Source of the DNA: Neelides folsomi
Taxonomy: Eukaryota; Arthropoda; Collembola; Neelipleona; Neelidae
NCBI GenBank assembly: GCA_034687125.1
Contig: JAQGBZ010000015.1
Location: forward strand, 248,001-312,000
Length of the DNA stretch: 64,000 bases
Reading direction: 5' to 3'
A program made the translations under genes and the position numbers. The notes beneath the pieces were generated by a model. That model was not told where the DNA came from. It made no database searches and worked only from the letters and a program-made list of their open reading frames with translations. This document shows, in pieces, positions 42,701-54,108 of the stretch. Every line of letters starts with the position of its first letter. Within the stretch, counting starts at the first letter, position 1.

Positions 42701-43076
42701 CGGTTTCAGGAGGATCTAATAAACAAATCAAAAGGAATCAATTTAACCCTACCTTTAACTTTATTTAACTATCAGTATAATGAATCTTTTTGGTTTAACT
42801 ACCTGTTAACCCATTGACGTAAAAAGAAAGGCCATGAAACAAAAGATGAGTTGATTCATTCCCCTCAGACTTCTTTCCGAAATTGAATTGAGCATTCAAT
42901 TTACTCTTTTTATGGTTCATGTAATCGCCCCACTATTGAAAGAATTTTGTTATTTAATCATTTAAGAATTGAGCAATTAAGTAATGAAATAATTAATAAT
43001 TGTAACTTACGTCGACTTCATCACGTCCTGGTCTTTTCTTCTTTTTCTCTTTGGCTAATCTACCCCACCTGTCCAT
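39791..43076 (-). CDS. REV1 homologue with BRCT and C-terminal domains but no polymerase domain
   Basis: Five exons (43076-43011, 42932-42803, 42715-42598, 41312-39981, 39908-39791), all GT-AG, close exactly to 587 residues; human REV1 has 1251. Residues 23 to about 130 match the REV1 N-terminus: WGDYMNHKKSKLNAQF, then the BRCT domain with FHGLSFYVNGLTDP, LREIIIKHGGIYSPYLS, INYVIATNLADSK and LKPSFITESVLKGKL. The last about 100 residues match the REV1 C-terminal domain that binds REV7 and other translesion polymerases: VRNEIRRVIQ, LNVFLTYFTELMKTG, ILLRFLKRRIEDETV, NWKNVFYRVINEVQDYA. Between them is one continuous exon encoding about 330 Ser/Glu/Lys-rich, probably disordered residues with none of the Y-family polymerase motifs. 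Family knowledge says REV1 scaffolds translesion synthesis; this form could only be a scaffold. Divergently transcribed from DHDH 307 bp away. Confidence 0.9.
41458..42050. repeat. Long imperfect palindrome plus a third copy inside a REV1-like intron
   Basis: The stretch 41458-41560 is matched in inverse orientation by 41586-41682, giving arms of about 100 bp around a 25-bp centre. The ends are ACGAAAATGACAGCT and its complement; internal matches include CGTTAATTAA and the AATTAATTCAACCCT region. A degraded third copy in direct orientation occurs at about 41971-42050 (TTTCGTTAATTAATTAAGCA, CTTTCCCGCT). A shorter similarity, CCTGCAGGGCTCAAT at 41391 versus CCTACAGGGTCCAAT at 41840, suggests a larger duplicated unit. 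No transposase frame is present. Confidence 0.75.
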
Positions 43077-43383
43077 TTGTTATAGATAGTTATGTTGAAC
43101 AAATGTTTAATATTCAACTAAAAGTCATAAAGTTAATGGAACATAATTGTATTTAAATAGGTTAATTAATTTCTTGGTGGAGTTTATAGATTTAATAAGG
43201 TATATGGAATTAAATATGACATTTCAAGAGAATTCCCGGAAAGAGAGCAAGTTTAGCTCAACTTTTAGTAACAGGTTGTTCTTTGCAAAAATATATCTTG
43301 TTTGGCGATTTACTATCTTTATAGAATATATATAATTGGTTATTGTTATTGTAGATTAAATATCTAAAAATTAACTTTACATA
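43077..43383. promoter_or_regulatory. Candidate bidirectional promoter REV1-like / DHDH
   Basis: The two start codons are 307 bp apart on opposite strands, so both 5' UTRs and promoters must lie in or overlap this interval unless a 5' UTR intron exists. No TATA box or other element stands out in the AT-rich sequence. Confidence 0.4.
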
Positions 43384-44890
43384 ATGAATAAATTGGATCC
43401 GAATCAACCCCTCAAATGGGGAATTTTCAGTGGTGGTAAAATCAGCAGTGATTTTGTGACTGCTCTTCGTGTTCTGTCAAAGAGTGAACATGAGGTGACT
43501 GGAATTGCCACGAGGGATGAAAACTCTGCAAAGGAATTTGCTCAAAGGTTTCAGATCCCTAAATGGTTTTCATCTTACGAGCAGTTGGCCGCTGACCCGG
43601 AGGTCGACATCATTTACATTGGGTCGGTCAACACTCAACATTTCCCACTGGGCAAATTGGCAATTTCTCACGGGAAGCACGTTTTGATCGAAAAGCCGCT
43701 TTGTGTCACACTCAAAGAAACACAAGAATTGATCGAATACTCCAGAGAGAAAAATGTGTTTCTTATGGAGGTACTTTAATATCTTAATTTAAGGTTAAAC
43801 GCCGTTAATTTGTTAAAGTAATTAATGTGAAGTAATTAAAAATTAAGCTTATCATTAAATGTTTGGATTATAAAGGCTATCTGGAGTCGTTTCTTTCCCG
43901 CTTATGACAGAATACGAGAAGAAATTAAAAGTGGGAGTTTGGGAGAGATTCTTCAAGTCATTGCTTATTTCTGCAGTGCCATTTCTCATAAGGAGAGAAT
44001 CAAGTAAAGGCTTATTTTATATGAACAAAGCTAATAAAAAGTTAATTGTGTTTTAATGGGAATTAACTTTTAAAGGATGAAAGAACTTGGAGGGGGAACA
44101 ATTCTGGACATTGGTGTTTATGCAATTCAATTTGTCACAATGGTTTTCAACGAACGGCCTGAGAAAATCCTCACAGGAGGAGTTTTAAGCCCCGAAGGAG
44201 TTGACGAAAGCTCATCGTTAGTTGAAAATTTAATAATCCTTTTTTAATACATATGATTAATTTGAGTAAATACCTATCTACTGAACTTGAAAAAAAGTAA
44301 TTCATTATTCGATCTTTTATTATTTAAAAGGTCGACGCTTTTGTACTCGGGAGGGAAAACTGCTACGATTATAACACACGGGAAAGTGAAGATGGAGAGT
44401 GAGGCTTGGATTATTGGGACGAAAGGGACCATTAAATTAAGTTCCATTTCATTTTAAATAAATTGACTGTTTAGTAATCTAATTTAAATAAAAATTTATA
44501 TTTCAGTAATTCAATTTGATGGTTATAAAATAATTTTTACTTTTAGGTTCCGTTCCGCTTTTGGTGCCCGCATGAACTCATCACTCCCAATGGAACAGAA
44601 ACTTTTCAACTCCCTCAACTTCCAGAAGGAGCAACAATGAATTATGCCAACAGTGTTGGACTTTCATATCAAGCTCAAGAAATCCGGAAATGTCTATTAG
44701 AAGGTAATTTAATTAATCGACTCTCAACATGGTTTTTAGTTTTTATAAAAATAACTTTAACTTAAACGATTAAATAGGAAAGTGCGAGAGTCCTCTAATG
44801 AAAAAAGAAGATTCCCTCATCTTGGGTGAAATCATGGAATCAATGAGAAAGCAAATTGGTGTCGTTTACCCGCAAGATCTTCAATCTTGA
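43384..44890 (+). CDS. DHDH: Trans-1,2-dihydrobenzene-1,2-diol dehydrogenase (Gfo/Idh/MocA family)
   Basis: Cytosolic NADP-dependent oxidoreductase acting on dihydrodiols and D-xylose in mammals. Exons 43384-43770, 43876-44003, 44076-44216, 44331-44436, 44547-44703, 44778-44890 give 343 residues; human DHDH has 334. The Rossmann start is WGIFSGGKISSDF; the signature EKPLCVT has the catalytic Lys at 104. EAIWSRFFPAYD, LGGGTILDIGVYAIQF, GTKGTIK, WCPHELI and the end IGVVYPQD all align with the family. The junction after 44436 is odd. The conserved frame requires an intron starting TTAAGT rather than GT; the nearest GT donor (44441) with the same acceptor causes a frameshift. An AATAAA lies at 44905, 15 bp after the stop, in the short spacer to the convergent TFIIE-beta gene. 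Confidence 0.93.
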
Positions 44891-45088
44891 TTTATTGTAT
44901 TTTCAATAAAACTTTATCTGATGGTTAATTAACATTAACTATATTTAATAAACTTGATTATTTACATATAAACGTTTGAAGACACGAAAAGATAAAATTA
45001 CATTATTACATAGACATTTTACATAAAAGCTTGAATAGGAAAAGTATTTTGATATAAAAACTTTTAGACATTATGTAATGAGATAATT

Positions 45089-46377
45089 CTAAGCATCTTG
45101 ATAATCCTTGAGAATTTCCTGCATGTGCTCGTTGTCTTTCAATTTCTTTTCTCTGTTCATCTTTCGATTTCCTCTGTTGGGCTTCCTCTTAGCCACGGGT
45201 TTCTTCCCGGTTTGGTCCTGCATGGATTTGATTCCCTGCTTCTCTAAATAATCTTCAATCTTCGCGTCGTCGATTCCGTCGACTGCAACTCCGCGCCATA
45301 ACTTTTGGAATTCGTCATCAACTTGGATCGCCGAATGCTTGTCGTTGTAAAATAAAACTTTCCGCTTATCTTGTCGTCCGATTGTGATGATTTCTGAATC
45401 TAAACTCTTTTCGTAATAGACAAATTTATTAACATTGAATTCAGAATTTAATCATTTATCGAATTGAACTGAAAATTCTATTGACAATTTGATTGCTCAA
45501 ATTGATATTTTCTAATTACCTAATGTAATTTTTATAGTTTAATAATCAAAAAACTGTAATGAGTTACTTTTAATACTCTCTCTGCATTAGGAACAGATTC
45601 GAGAACGTCGTCTCGCATGATTCCTCCAGTTCCTTTGAGATCGTATTGCTTGAGTAAACGAAGGAGAGATTTTTTGTCACGACATCTCAACGGAGGTCGA
45701 AATTGATATTTGTCATATGTCGCTTCAATCTTTGGATTATTGGGAAGAGCTTCGGTTTGAAGCCACTGGAAAAATTATTATAAAGTAAATTAATCATTAG
45801 AAATATTTCCAAAATGGCAGTTTGAAGGTACATGACATATTAAAGTTTCACTTACCATTCTTGTCTTTGCCTCGACATCGAGTTGACTCGTTTCATCCAA
45901 GATTTCATCCAAAGTCAAAGGATGATCTTCACCATCAAGGAACTTTTGCCGTAAATGTTTGACAATCTTTGTAAGGACGCTGAGTTTGCTCGAACTCCCC
46001 GTAGCAATGTGGCGATAACTTCGTTAAAAAGTTGATTAATCATTAGACAATTCAATGAATATTGAATTTGGTTAAATACTCAATTAGTGAATTTAAGTCA
46101 ATTACTTCGCGATGGCTGTTCGTGCAAGTGAAAGTGAGGATTTGCTTCCACTTGAAGAACTCGGAGCGGGTTTTCCTTTCTTAGCATCCGAACTCCCAGC
46201 TTCATCACGCTTTCTCTTTTCAACCCTTTAAAATTTACAAAGTAAATGATTTCATAATGCTAAATTACAAATCTTTCATAAAATGATCAATTTAAAGTTA
46301 AAATGGTCAACTTACACAGGTGTGTTTAATGCTTGTTTTTTGAACAATTCCCTTTCACGTATAAGGGCTGGATCCAT
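45089..46377 (-). CDS. GTF2E2: General transcription factor IIE subunit beta
   Basis: Subunit of TFIIE, which helps load TFIIH and stabilises open promoter complexes for RNA polymerase II. Five exons (46377-46316, 46225-46106, 46018-45856, 45765-45568, 45406-45089) give 286 residues; human has 291. The start MDPALIRERELFKKQAL is nearly identical to the human N-terminus. A Ser/Lys-rich linker follows. The first winged helix includes LTKIVKHLRQKF and HPLTLDEILDET. The second includes WLQTEALPNNPKIE, DKKSLLRLLKQYDLKGTGGI and VLFYND, followed by VDDEFQKLWRGVAVDG. A basic C-terminus follows. All introns GT-AG. Convergent with DHDH (198 bp apart) and divergent from AGBL5. Confidence 0.95.
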
Positions 46378-47176
46378 TATGAATCCTCACTAATTTAAGT
46401 AATCTTATTACGATTATTATTATAACCTCATTAACCAACAATACAAGGTTAAAGACTTTAACATTAACTTAAACTTTAAGTCTTAAAGTAAAAACAATGT
46501 AAAATAAAAAGTTAACTAGAGGTTATTTGTATGGAATGGGTAATTTGGCAGGATGTAGTTGAATGGTTTTGCAAGTTACGCAGGGCAAAGTGACTTTGCC
46601 TTGGAGCATCAATTGGATTGTTATTGTTGTTGGTGGTGGTTGGGTTGAGTGAGGGCCTACTTTAACTGCCAGACGAGACGTCCCACTTTCCACAACCCCA
46701 CTTTGACACGATCCAGATGGGACGGCCACGTCAAGTCGCCTATCGCCCTCGTCATGGTTCTAAGCCCCCTCAACCAAACATTAACAGGTGATGAGAATGA
46801 ACCAAGTTAGCTCACAATCCTAATTTCATCAACGTTTAATCATGAATTCAATAAAGGTCAATTCCAATCCGTAAGGTGTACCTTCAATCTTTAATTGTTT
46901 AAATCACCAGACCAAATATTCTTGGTCGTAACAAAATTCATCGTCTGTGTGCTACTTAAATTTTATTTATATATATATTAGTCGAGAAGGAATTTAATTT
47001 TATTTATTTATCTCTTCAATTATTTGAAAAGTTTTAAGTGTAATAATGACAGCTTAGATTTAATTAGCAATCAAAAGTCAGTGTGGCTAATGAGCGTTGA
47101 TAAGAGTGTTAAGTGAGATCGCGAGATCGATAATATTTAAATAATTAAGTATTAGGGGGAAGTGCGTTAAGGTAGA
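46378..47176. other. Divergent spacer TFIIE-beta / AGBL5
   Basis: About 800 bp. A 68-codon frame on the minus strand (46729-46523) has no recognisable domain and no splice support. Otherwise this is the shared 5' region of the two genes. Confidence 0.5.
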
Positions 47177-50100
47177 ATGGGGACGACGAGAGAGCAAATC
47201 TGCGGACCTTTTACAATTCATTCGGGATTCGATTCGGGTAATTGTTTGAAAGCAGAGTTTGTGCCAAATAACCCGTCATCTTTCACTGCTGGACCTTCTT
47301 TTAAATGTAACGTTTTAATATCTTAAGCTTTTATTATATCTTAAATTATAAAAGCATTTAAATAACTATATAAGCACATATTAGATTGTATAATTTTGAA
47401 TATTAACTGTCATTTAGCTAATGACAGTTATTTATGCATGATAATCTAATGCATGTAAATATGTCTTCATTTTTATTCCAGATGAATATGAGCTGAATAT
47501 TTGGACTAAACCAGATTGCCACGGAACAGCTTATGAGAATGGGAATCGAACTTGGTTTTACTTTGGAGTACAAGGTAGTTAAGAAATTTTTTAATAATGA
47601 TTAATTGTATTGTCGATCATGCTTTTTATTGATTCCAATTCCGAACAATTCTTTCTATTGATATTTAAATTGTAATTACCAATAATGTAATTTTATATCA
47701 AATTTCATAATGACTTTTTTGTCCAAGGTGGTGTTGGTGGATCGACGTTGAAACTCAATGTGGTTAATTTGAACAAACAGATCAAGTTATTCGTTCAGGG
47801 CATGCAGCCCGTTTTTCGAGTTCTCCCTCATAAACCAACTTGGGAAAGGGTCAAAGATCGACTCATAATCAACGTAATAATAATTTACAATAAAATATAC
47901 AAAATTAACTTTGTTGGATAATTTGGATTTATTCTTATGATTTTTATTCGATTTACTTTTAGGAAACAAATCAACATGTTTGCAGTATCAGTTTCCGACA
48001 CAAATTACCCGACGATCCCGATAACTCCATTGTGTACTTTGCCTTCACTTATCCTTATCCCCTCGTAGAGATGGGCGATTGGCTAAATGCTATTGAAAAG
48101 GTCCACTGTCAATGTACTGATGAAGAACCTGAAAAAGATCGAAGTTCTTCGTTTTCTCATCTCTCCGCCGCCGCATCATCCGGAGAAAACCGAATTTACT
48201 TCCACCGAGAATGCGTCTGTCAATCTTTGGAAGGCCGTCGTGTGGAACTTCTAACCGTTTCCTCCCATTTCGGAATTTCTAAAGATCGGGAAGATCGACT
48301 CTTTAATTTGTTCCCCATTTTGGACCAACCACGACCTTTTAAATTCCCAAATAAAAAAGTGATTTTCTTGAGTGCTCGAGTCCACCCGGGAGAAACTCCG
48401 AGTTCTTTTGTCATCAACGGCTTCTTAAAGTTCATCATGGAGAAAAACGATCCACGGGCCGTGATATTAAGAAGATTCTTCGTGTTCAAATTCATGCCGA
48501 TGTTGAATCCCGACGGAGTTGCTTCTGGTCATTACCGCACAGACCCAAGGGGTGTCAATTTAAATCGAGTTTATTTGGCCCCCTCGCCGACAGTTCACCC
48601 TTCGATTTACGCAGCAAGGAAACTGTTATTATATTACCACTACGGATACGATACACCAGATGACTATGATTATGAAGAATTACCTTCCGTAATTAAATCA
48701 ATTTAAACACAATTTGTTTAGCAAATTATGTAATAATCTTAAAGTGAAACTTTGAAATTTTTGTTACTTTAAATAAATGGTAATGAATTTTCAGATGATC
48801 AACAGCGAGGTTTTGGAAAAGCCTGAAGAAAAAGAAGAGCTAAATGCCAATGCAAGCGAAGTTTACACTTTTGTTCTCAACGAGTCAAATTCATTGTGTG
48901 CTGGATGTTGCGATGTTCCGCCTGAATCTTCCACAGAGCCAGGGCAGGAGGGAAGCGAAGAAGTCAAAGACCACCAATGTGCTTTCGAGGCCTGTGATGA
49001 AGATTCAATTGTTTTTACGTCAGATATTAAAACTTCCTCCAATTCTTCTTCAACTCATTCTCAAATTCACAAGTAAATTAGATAGATTTACACAATTTTT
49101 ATTCCTTATTGTAAGATTTTATTTTACTAATAAACTAAATATTGTATTAATTCTAACATTGACTGTAAATGGTGGATTGTCGTTAAATAAATTTTATTTT
49201 ACAGGGTTTCTCAAGTTCTTCTCGACCAAGAACACGTCAGTCGTCATTTGCTAAGCGAAGAGCGAATTTCTCCACCAACCAAAAAGAGAGTGAAGAGCAA
49301 GCAGACAAATGAAGATGCAACCGAACGACGAAGATCTTTTTCCCTTCCACCGCAAAATCGTTCTCGCTCTTCATCCTTTCCTTTCAAAGGAGAAGCTTTG
49401 GCTAAATCCACTTCAAGAATCCAGGAGTCAAATTCTGGGCTCTTTTTATACGTTGACATGCATGGACATGCAACTAAAAGAGGTGAGTTTTCTTAATTAC
49501 TAAATCTAATTAAATAATGATAATAAATAACATTATTGAAAGATTATTTAATGTTTTTGTAAATGTTCATTTAAGGTATTTTCATGTACGGGAATCATTT
49601 TTCTGATGCAAATGCACAAGTTGAGTGTATGTTGTTGCCAAGACTTATGGCCATGAATTGTCCCCATTTTGATTTCTCTGCTTGTAATTTCACCGAACGT
49701 CTCATGAGCATGAAGTGAGTGAATTAAATATCAAAACCAATATTATAATCCGATTTCATCGTTTTCAGATTATGGATATTGGAAAAAATACATCTATTAC
49801 TTTGATATGATATTAATGTTTAATAAAATTATTTTCTAATAAAGGGATAGACGTGATGGTGCTAGTCGTGAAGGATCTGGACGGGTGGCTTGTTTGAAAC
49901 TCACAGGGCTCGTTCGGAGTTACACACTCGAGTGCAATTACAACACGGGGCGGTTGGTGAATCATTTGGTAACTCGGCCACCACTTTTGGGATTAACCGA
50001 CCCAAAAACTCAACATTCGCCTGGTGCTGTCGCCCCCAAATTCACTCCTACCATTTTTGAAGAAGTAAATTAAAAATCCACATTAAACACAATTCCTTTT

Positions 50101-50842
50101 AGTTTTTGGTATAATTATGTATAGTATTTAGTATTGGCATGAATTAACTAAATAGCTATTATAATCATTGTAATTAATCATTTTTACTAATTTTGTCATT
50201 TCTTTAATTTCAGGCTGGTAAAGCACTCGGTGATAGCATTTTAGATCTCACCGGGTTAAACCCATGGTCGCGTCTTGGCCATTCGGATTATCGGAACTTA
50301 GAAGGGCTTAAGCGTTCGCTTTTGACCCGTATCAAACCAGAGTACAAATACTTCTCCCTTTCGCCTAAGGAATCACTTAAGGGTCTCAATTCCCCTCACA
50401 AGTCAGCCACCTCGACCCTCAACTCTGCTTTACCACTAAAATCTACAAAGTCGAAGAAGAAAGCTGGAAGTGCAAAGGTACTGACACAATCTCAAATTAA
50501 ATGATTCATTGAAATAATGATAATTATAATTTTAATGACATTAAATTAATTCTTTATTGTTAGCTAACGTTGCCACAATCTGGACCACTTGGTCTCCGTC
50601 GCGAGAATCAAAACCGTACACCGAGCGTCGATCCTGGGAAACCAAGCGGGTCAAAGGTCAAACCAACAATGACCGCATCTACTTCAGTAAAGGCTAAAGC
50701 TCAGAGTTCTGCAACTGTGCTCGAGAAGAAACGAGGGAAAGTGAAGCCAACGACGGAGCCTGATACACCGCCAAAGAGGACTATAAGGAAAAAAGTGAAA
50801 AAATCCTCTTTGATCAATACTAACTCATCCGATGGTCTTTAA
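47177..50842 (+). CDS. AGBL5: Cytosolic carboxypeptidase-like protein 5 (tubulin deglutamylase)
   Basis: M14-family metallocarboxypeptidase that removes branch-point glutamates from tubulin. Ten exons (47177-47306, 47482-47574, 47728-47873, 47963-48688, 48795-49072, 49205-49482, 49576-49714, 49845-50064, 50214-50477, 50564-50842) give 850 residues; human AGBL5 has 886. The N-terminal domain includes [21 protein letters not shown] and FAFTYPYP. Zinc ligands lie in the [13 protein letters not shown] motif (His 264, Glu 267) and in VDMHGH (His 544). The substrate-binding NPDGV and NLNRVY follow the first motif. The catalytic Glu 626 sits in [12 protein letters not shown]. An acidic insertion of about 150 residues splits the catalytic domain between exons 4 and 6, as in CCP5. 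The tail is basic and Ser/Lys-rich. All motifs needed for activity are present. Confidence 0.95.
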
Positions 50843-53389
50843 AAAATTCAATTTACTTATATTGACTTAAAAACATGCATATTTAATGAAAGCAAATCTC
50901 CATAATTTATTTAATTTATTCAAATATCTAAAACTGACGAGTTAAAAATATCTAAAATGCCCAAAATATCAAATGAATAAACGATTTAATTTCGCGCTAA
51001 AAATCATTTTTTGTTCATTTTTTACATGAAGTCATCTCATTCATACTCATCAAATCATCAAGTATCATTTTCCAACGAGTGCATTTAAATACTATTAAAT
51101 AAAACACAATAAGTAAGTAATGTTAATTAATATTATAAGTTTAATGAGTATAAGTGTATTTTTGAATGAAGCCAATCTCTAAGAATTGAATGTTGAACTG
51201 TTAAATTTCTAAAATATTAAAGTAGAATGAAAAATGATTAAATAAGCACTTGGCGTTATTCGTGTTTAATGTAGTGAATTAGAAATACTTTCATATTTAG
51301 TTGATTTTTCTATTTCCTGTGTGGTTCTGCTTGAGTAGGAAAAGGAAGATGTGAATTAATAAGATGAAAAAAAGGAGTGAAACGAGGAAGGAAGGAATCA
51401 TCCACAGATCACTTCTGTTTTATTGCCATCTCCGCTCAACCGAGGAAATGAGAAATCTCCCTGGGGAGGCACAAAGACTATACTTTTTCTTCAATTGATC
51501 TCCAATCAATATTCTTATGATATTCGATACAAATAATCGAATGCGAAAATGAATGTAAAATGAATGAGAAAATGTGTAATGAAAGGATAAATGGCTAGAG
51601 ATATATGGATAATGAATGATAATGAAATCAAAGTAAAAGCGAAAGAATAAGGAACTCAATTAAAATCCACAAAATGCTTTTCCACGTGTTCCTCACCGGA
51701 TCTCTTTCAACATGCACTTGGCTATTTAACCCATACAAAATGATATGATTTCAACGATAAGGACCATATGGGTATTATGGGTACATTTAAAGCCTATCTC
51801 TATAATACATCTTGACATCTTGATTCTTTACTTTATAATGATGTAGTTTATAATATTACAATGCACGAACCTACTATGATACTTAATTGTATGTACATAC
51901 CTTATATATCAAAATTTATGTAAAAGTACAAAAGCTACTTACATGTACAGAGTCTACTTGTACAGGGTATTGTGTATGTAGTATTGTAAATGTATGAGAA
52001 TATCATTATCATGTACGAGGTGTCTGATACATAATAAGCAGATTGATTGTAAAATGCAGTCTATGATCTCTATGATAATTTTCATAATATAAGCATAGGA
52101 ACCAGACACCTCTCCTTGTATGCATAGCGCATTAAGATCAAATGATCGTCATTAGCCAAAACTCGTCAAAAGTGTTAATGTTGGAAGTGTGTGTGTTATA
52201 GGAAGTGCCGTCTCGTTCCTCCACATTCTTCCCATTCTTTTTGCCCTACTTTGCAAACCTGATCCCGGACGAAGAGGAAAACGCTGCGTGTCCATTGAGA
52301 CTTCTTTGACCAAGATATTCCAATTCCGCGCTTTTTTCATACATCAACTACATAATGAAATATTAAAAGCAGCTTTAAGACAGTTCAACTGCTAGGCGTT
52401 GGTTCATGTTCAAGACATTTAAAAATGTTAAATATTTCCTCATATGAGTCATATATAAATATTAAATATCTGATATATGTGGGTTGGTTTCGATGATTGA
52501 GGAACGATTTTGGTTTTGGTGATTGCGGTTGTATGAGGTGTAATGGTTAATGAGTCTCCCATGAGCGGAAGGTCTCAGCCAGATAATTGTTGGGGACGCG
52601 GAGGGAAAGTGATGTCCCTTGTAAGGATAAATGAGATGATCTCGTTGAGCCGGAAGAGAAAGGTCGCTGGGGTTGTGCAATCCGCCAATGATCTAATCCC
52701 TCCACACCTCATCAAACACAAACACCCAGAAGGATCTCCAAATTGCATAACTCTTGGATCAAACTCCTGGCTTTTATCAATTCATGTCAAATTAGACATA
52801 TCCACTTAACAGTAAATAATCCCACTTGTATTTTTTAATATTTAATAATTAAATAATAACTTATTAATTTTATTAGTTATTTGAACTGTTAAGAATGGGT
52901 ATTGACGCATTTAGTTCATTCACTCATTATTCGTTTATTGTTAGTTAATTTTTAATAAATAAATATTTATAATTTTAACCTATGATTATTTTACTGTGTA
53001 GGCCGGTATTTGGTTTTTATGATGTTTAAATAATAATTAAAAATTGGATATTTTGTGTAGAAAATTAAATTTCTTTCTCATTTATTCATTTTTGGTTGGT
53101 TTTTTCCGAATGGTTCGTTTACACTTCAACACATTTGATTCAAGTACAACATCAATTATTAAAAAACAAAGACTCGATCAGACGTTCAAATAACAAGGAA
53201 AATTGAAAATGACATTCAAATGGACACTTAACACGTGTTTGCATACTTTTCAAATTTTGTGGATCAGCGGTCAATTTAAATGACGGAGTTCCAATTGACA
53301 ACGAAGCGAGATTTGACATCTCGGAGGAATAATACAATTTGTTAATTAATTAATAGTTAATTGAGCTTTGGGATGACTAAATGAGTTTG
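50843..53389. other. Long spacer without a supported gene
   Basis: AT-rich, with a GC-richer patch at about 52.15-52.80 kb. That patch has open frames on both strands, but none begins with an ATG behind a convincing context or matches a family. A 10-bp inverted repeat GAGGTGTCTG/CAGACACCTC lies at 52017-52112. The patch might be a non-coding RNA or an unrecognised small gene. Confidence 0.4.
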
Positions 53390-54051
53390 TTAGTGAACAG
53401 CGGCATGGGCCTTGAATCCCGTCCTGAATCCCAACTTGACATGGGGAATAGATGGAATTGGAATTGCGAGCTTCAAGATGTTCCACTTTGGTCGCCATCC
53501 CCATCCTTGTTGTCCGTGGTTGTTGAATCCGGCGTTCCATCCAAGGCTCCATCCACTTGAAGGGGCCTTCCATCCGCTGTTCCATCCCGATGCAGCCGTT
53601 TCCAAATCGTCACCTCTGGCTTGGGCGACTGGAACTTCATAGTATTCTTGAGCAGCAGCCAATGCCACCACCGACAACAACACGAGTGCCTAAAAAGTAC
53701 ACAAAATATATAAAAACCACCGCTATGACTTCTTTGACGTTTCGTTCAACTTAATGAACTTCTTTTTAAACAATTTGCACTTTTCTTTTCCAACACGTTT
53801 TTAAGACACTTCAATTGAATCAATTAAAATGACTTGAATTAAAATCAAAAAATTGTTCGAATGAAAATTAAAAAATATTCAAATGAAACAAAGTTGACAT
53901 TATCAACTTATATGTTAAATATATGAAACAAAATTTTAAATATTGAATGAAAATTTTGATCTCGTTATAAAATTTTGAATAAAAGATATTGAATTGATTT
54001 TGAATTTAGTAAGATTGAAGGGATTGATTGACTTACGAGAGCCTTGTTCAT
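53390..54051 (-). CDS. Small secreted Trp/Gly-rich protein
   Basis: Two exons (54051-54037 and 53689-53390) give 104 residues. The five-codon first exon (MNKAL) is typical of arthropod cuticle and silk-type genes. The signal peptide is MNKALALVLLSVVALAAA. A short propeptide-like segment contains the motif GDDLETAA, shared with two neighbouring genes. It is followed by four Gly-Trp units (SGWNSGWKAPSSGW, LGWNAGF, GWGWRPKW) and a tail IPIPSIPHVKLGFRTGFKA. A TATA box lies 50 bp upstream. Probably extracellular and structural; exact role unknown. Confidence 0.85.
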
Positions 54052-54100
54052 TGTAGCTGATTGTCTGAGGGACTGTGGGTTGAAGTGAGGACGAGTGTAG

Positions 54101-54108
54101 TTTATATA
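54101..54108 (-). promoter_or_regulatory. TATA box of the Trp/Gly-rich gene
   Basis: TATATAAA on the minus strand, 50 bp before the ATG at 54051, leaving a start site near 54075 and a leader of about 25 nt. Good sequence and spacing. Confidence 0.65.
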
